Assembly: GCA_020630455.1 (NCBI GenBank)
Contig: JAHDBK010000195.1
Span: forward strand, 1-7,011
Source: Saprospiraceae bacterium
GTDB taxonomy: Bacteria > Bacteroidota > Bacteroidia > Chitinophagales > Saprospiraceae
DNA: 7,011 nt
Direction of reading: 5' to 3'
Shown here one piece after another: positions 4,403 through 7,011 of the stretch; within the stretch, counting starts at the first letter, position 1, and each line of letters opens with the position of its first letter. Made by a program: the position numbers and the translations under genes. Below the pieces are notes generated by a model. That model saw only the letters and a list, made by a program, of their open reading frames with translations, ran no database searches and was not told the origin of the DNA.

Positions 4403-6888
4403 AAAACCTTACATTTCTATTTTTTGTATGTTTAATACCATTTTTTACATTTTCTCAAGAAGAAGATGTTATTAAAAAGAAAATAGAAGCAATAAGAATA
4501 GAAAGCTCAATAAAAATTGATGGAAGTTTAGATGAATCGGCATGGTCAAATGCCCCTGTTGGAACTGATTTTATAGAATCCTCGCCTAATCCAGGCAATC
4601 CAGATGAATATAAAACCGAGTTTAAAATAATGTATGATAATACCAATTTATATATTGGTGCGGTGATGTATGATGTTTCTAAAGATTCTATTCTAAGACA
4701 ATTGTGTTTAAGAGATGAAATTGGTCAAAGATTTAGAGGAGAACCATTTACTAATAGTAATACCGACTGGTTTGGTTTTGTATTTGATACCTATCAAGAC
4801 GGAGTAAATGCTTTGGGTTTTGCTGTTTCTGCGGCAGGAGTTCAGTATGACCTGAAATTTTCTTCTCAAGGACAAGATAGAAACTGGGATGCTGTTTGGG
4901 ATGCCGAAGTGAGTATTCATGATGATAAATGGGTAGCAGAATTTGCTATTCCTTTTTCTGCCTTGCGTTTTTCAAGTGAAGATATTCAAAAATGGAATGT
5001 AAATTTTGCTAGAATAATAAGAAGAAATAGAACTTCTTATTGGTGGAATGAAATAAAACCAGAAGTCAATGGCTTGTTGAATCAATTTGGAGTTCTAGAA
5101 GGAATTGAGAATGTCAAATCACCTATTAGGCTACAAGCCACTCCGTTTATCGCAGGTATTTCTTCTATGTATCATGATAAAAATAATGACCCAGTCAATC
5201 AATGGGGCAATCAATTTACAGGAGGAATGGATATTAAGTATGGGCTTACAGATGCTTTTACGCTAGATATGACTCTTATTCCTAATTTTGGTGAAGCAGC
5301 TTCAGATAATCAAGTACTTAACCTTTCTCCTTTTGAAGTGCGTTTTGATGAAAATCGACCATTCTTTACGGAGGGTACTGAATTGTTCAATAAAGGTAAT
5401 ATTTTCTATTCAAGGAGAATAGGAGGAACACCTTTGAATTATGGAAATGTCTATAATGAAGCAAACGAAAACGAATCTGTAGTATCTAACCCCATTGAAA
5501 CACCTCTTTATAATGCTTTTAAATTGTCGGGTAGAACGGCGACTAATTTAGGTATAGGCGTCTTTAATGGGATTGTCGGAAAAACATTCGCTACTCTTGA
5601 AAATACCCTAACAGGGGAAGAAAGAGAAGTTGAAACCAACCCCTTAACCAATTATAATGTATTGGTGTTTGACCAAGGCTTAAAAAATAATTCTTATGTA
5701 TCACTAATTAATACGAATACCATGAGGTTTGGTGATGATTATGATGCTAATGTTACGGCCACTGAATTTAGTGTTAATAATAAATCTAATTCCTTCAATT
5801 TTAGAGGAAGTGCTAAGGTCAGTCAACTATATGAAAAAGGCAGTGATGTTGGCTTAGGACATGCGTATAATTTTAGTATTGGTAAAAATGGTGGAAAATT
5901 TACTTATCGTTTTAATTATAATGTTGAAAGTAATACTTATAATCCTAATGATTTAGGCTTTCTTTTTAATAATAATGAAAGAAGTGCCTCTGTTTTTCTT
6001 AGGTATAATCAATTCGAACCTTTTGGAAAATTCAATAGTGCAGGAGGTAATATATGGATGGGGTATTCTATGTTGTATGAACCAAGTGTCTATAATCGTT
6101 TTTCTATTAATACTAATAATTTTTATGTAACCAAAAGTTTCTTTGCATTTGGATGGTGGACTGAAACGGCACCTTTTCCTGTCCATGATTATTTTGAATC
6201 TAGGCAAAATGATGGTAATTATTTAAAAGTACCTGCTTGGTTTTATACAGGTGCTTGGATTTCTTCAGATTATAGAAAAAAAGTGGCTATTGATGTTAAT
6301 CTATTATATGGGAAACCATTTGACCAAGGTAGAAGAGAATATGAATATGAAATTGAACCTCGATTTAGACCTAATGATAAGTTATTTTTTGTCTTAGGTG
6401 TTCTTCATAATGTAGAATATGATAATGTAGGTTTTGCTACCTTTGATTCCAATAGTAATTCAATCATAGGCAAAAGAAATGTCAATACAGTAATTAACTC
6501 TATAAATGGTAATTATATTTTTAATAATAAAATGGGAATTACATTGAGATTGAGACATTATTGGTCTAAGGTAAATTATAATTCCTTTTTTGAAATTGAT
6601 AATAATGGAGAATTATATTCAAGTGATTACATAGGTGACCATGATGTGAGTTTTAATGCTTTTACTATTGATTGGATTTATCGTTGGAGATTTGCTCCAG
6701 GAAGTGATATCGTTTTTGTTTGGAAGAATTCAATTTTTGATAGTAATACAGATGACACTCAAATTAATTATTTTGAAAACTTTAAATTATTTAAAGAAGC
6801 ACCTCAAACCAATACATTTACTTTAAAAATTGTTTATTTCTTAGATTACTATACCCTCAAATCAAAATGGTCTAAGAATAAATTATAA
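4399..6888 (+). CDS. DUF5916 outer-membrane protein with N-terminal CBM9-like domain
   Basis: The protein has 829 residues. A signal peptide (residues 1-19, cleavage near FS|QEED) is followed by a CBM9-like beta-sandwich (about 33-235): IKIDGSLDESAWSNA, YDNTNLYIGAVMYD, DWFGFVFDTYQDGVNALGF, WDAVWDAEVSIHDDKWVAEF and IPFSALRF are the typical blocks. The DUF5916 region fills the rest, with its hallmark section at about 279-340 (KYGLTDAFTLDMTLIPNFGE, then RFDENRPFFTEGTELF, then FYSRRIG). The remaining 480 residues alternate polar and aromatic residues as in an outer-membrane beta-barrel, ending with strands such as NTFTLKIVYFLDYY. Length is usual for the family and no frameshift is seen. The biochemical function of the family is not established; binding or handling of a glycan or other surface ligand is suggested only by the CBM9-like part. 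The ATG at 4399 is chosen because it directly precedes the signal peptide. The gene stands alone, with a terminator after it. Confidence 0.9.
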   Translation: MKNLTFLFFVCLIPFFTFSQEEDVIKKKIEAIRIESSIKIDGSLDESAWSNAPVGTDFIESSPNPGNPDEYKTEFKIMYDNTNLYIGAVMYDVSKDSILRQLCLRDEIGQRFRGEPFTNSNTDWFGFVFDTYQDGVNALGFAVSAAGVQYDLKFSSQGQDRNWDAVWDAEVSIHDDKWVAEFAIPFSALRFSSEDIQKWNVNFARIIRRNRTSYWWNEIKPEVNGLLNQFGVLEGIENVKSPIRLQATPFIAGISSMYHDKNNDPVNQWGNQFTGGMDIKYGLTDAFTLDMTLIPNFGEAASDNQVLNLSPFEVRFDENRPFFTEGTELFNKGNIFYSRRIGGTPLNYGNVYNEANENESVVSNPIETPLYNAFKLSGRTATNLGIGVFNGIVGKTFATLENTLTGEEREVETNPLTNYNVLVFDQGLKNNSYVSLINTNTMRFGDDYDANVTATEFSVNNKSNSFNFRGSAKVSQLYEKGSDVGLGHAYNFSIGKNGGKFTYRFNYNVESNTYNPNDLGFLFNNNERSASVFLRYNQFEPFGKFNSAGGNIWMGYSMLYEPSVYNRFSINTNNFYVTKSFFAFGWWTETAPFPVHDYFESRQNDGNYLKVPAWFYTGAWISSDYRKKVAIDVNLLYGKPFDQGRREYEYEIEPRFRPNDKLFFVLGVLHNVEYDNVGFATFDSNSNSIIGKRNVNTVINSINGNYIFNNKMGITLRLRHYWSKVNYNSFFEIDNNGELYSSDYIGDHDVSFNAFTIDWIYRWRFAPGSDIVFVWKNSIFDSNTDDTQINYFENFKLFKEAPQTNTFTLKIVYFLDYYTLKSKWSKNKL

Positions 6889-6915
6889 TTTAGAATACAA
6901 AATAAATAAATATTT

Positions 6916-6950
6916 AAAGAAGGAATTGATTCATCAGTTCCTTCTTTTTT
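6916..6950 (+). terminator. Rho-independent terminator of the DUF5916 gene
   Basis: A 14-bp stem (6916-6929 with 6934-6947) carries one T-G wobble and the tetraloop TTCA; its base AAAGAAGGAA pairs with TTCCTTCTTT and runs into T at 6945-6950. It begins 28 nt after the stop codon of the DUF5916 gene. This is a textbook intrinsic terminator. Confidence 0.9.
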
Positions 6951-6956
6951 ATATTA

Positions 6957-6980
6957 AAAATAAAGAAATCTCTTTATTTT
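6957..6980. terminator. Second symmetric hairpin, probably a terminator for a convergent gene
   Basis: A perfect 10-bp stem AAAATAAAGA (6957-6966) and TCTTTATTTT (6971-6980) surrounds AATC. The arms supply a T-run on either strand, so it can end transcription in both directions. Because the DUF5916 gene already has a stronger terminator just before it, this one more likely serves a minus-strand gene to the right of the window; that gene is not visible. Its stem is nearly all A-T and therefore weak. Confidence 0.5.
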
Positions 6981-7011
6981 AACAAGTGTTAAATTCTCAT
7001 TTTAACATTTT

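Noticed and set aside
5953..6207. 84-codon minus-strand ORF inside the DUF5916 gene
   Set aside because: It lies fully opposite a well-supported coding region, has no recognisable domain and reads as an antisense shadow.
6987..7007. Inverted repeat TGTTAAA...TTTAACA at the right edge
   Set aside because: Short arms of nearly pure A-T with a 7-nt loop at the window edge; no terminator tail or gene context can be judged.

Overview
The window is strongly AT-rich DNA from a member of the Bacteroidota, probably a marine or free-living gliding-type lineage. Three things point there. The large minus-strand gene ends in a type B sorting domain of the type IX secretion system (T9SS) and carries SprB-type repeats. 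The last gene encodes a DUF5916 outer-membrane protein typical of this phylum. No Shine-Dalgarno sites are visible; starts sit behind A-rich leaders, and the promoter-like sites follow the phylum pattern TTG...TAnnTTTG. The genus cannot be fixed from the sequence.

Layout. Positions 1-222 are non-coding leader DNA with a dyad (128-146) ahead of gene 1. Gene 1 (223-1188, +) is an envelope thioredoxin-like protein with a proline-rich linker and a C-terminal SPOR domain. A shared bidirectional terminator (1188-1230) separates it from gene 2 (1231-3954, -), which is convergent with it. Gene 2 is a 907-residue secreted, cysteine-rich SprB-repeat surface protein that appears to start at TTG. A 444-bp divergent intergenic region (3955-4398) holds a promoter candidate for gene 2, a 154-bp MITE-like palindrome flanked by TTA on both sides (4108-4261), a promoter-like match inside that element, a perfect 9-3-9 dyad (4327-4347) and a five-codon upstream ORF ending in an ATGA overlap. 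Gene 3 (4399-6888, +) is a DUF5916 outer-membrane protein with an N-terminal CBM9-like domain. It ends in a strong rho-independent terminator (6916-6950), followed by a second symmetric hairpin (6957-6980) that suggests a convergent gene beyond the window.

How the genes relate. No operon is visible: every gene appears to be transcribed alone. All three products act in the envelope: a periplasmic redox protein tethered to peptidoglycan, a T9SS-exported surface protein and an outer-membrane barrel. A functional link between the thioredoxin-SPOR protein and the 28-cysteine surface protein is possible but is only inferred from adjacency. I see no defence system, CRISPR array, tRNA, rRNA or intact transposase gene. 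The most unusual items are the thioredoxin-SPOR fusion and the palindromic mobile element, which may supply a promoter to the DUF5916 gene.
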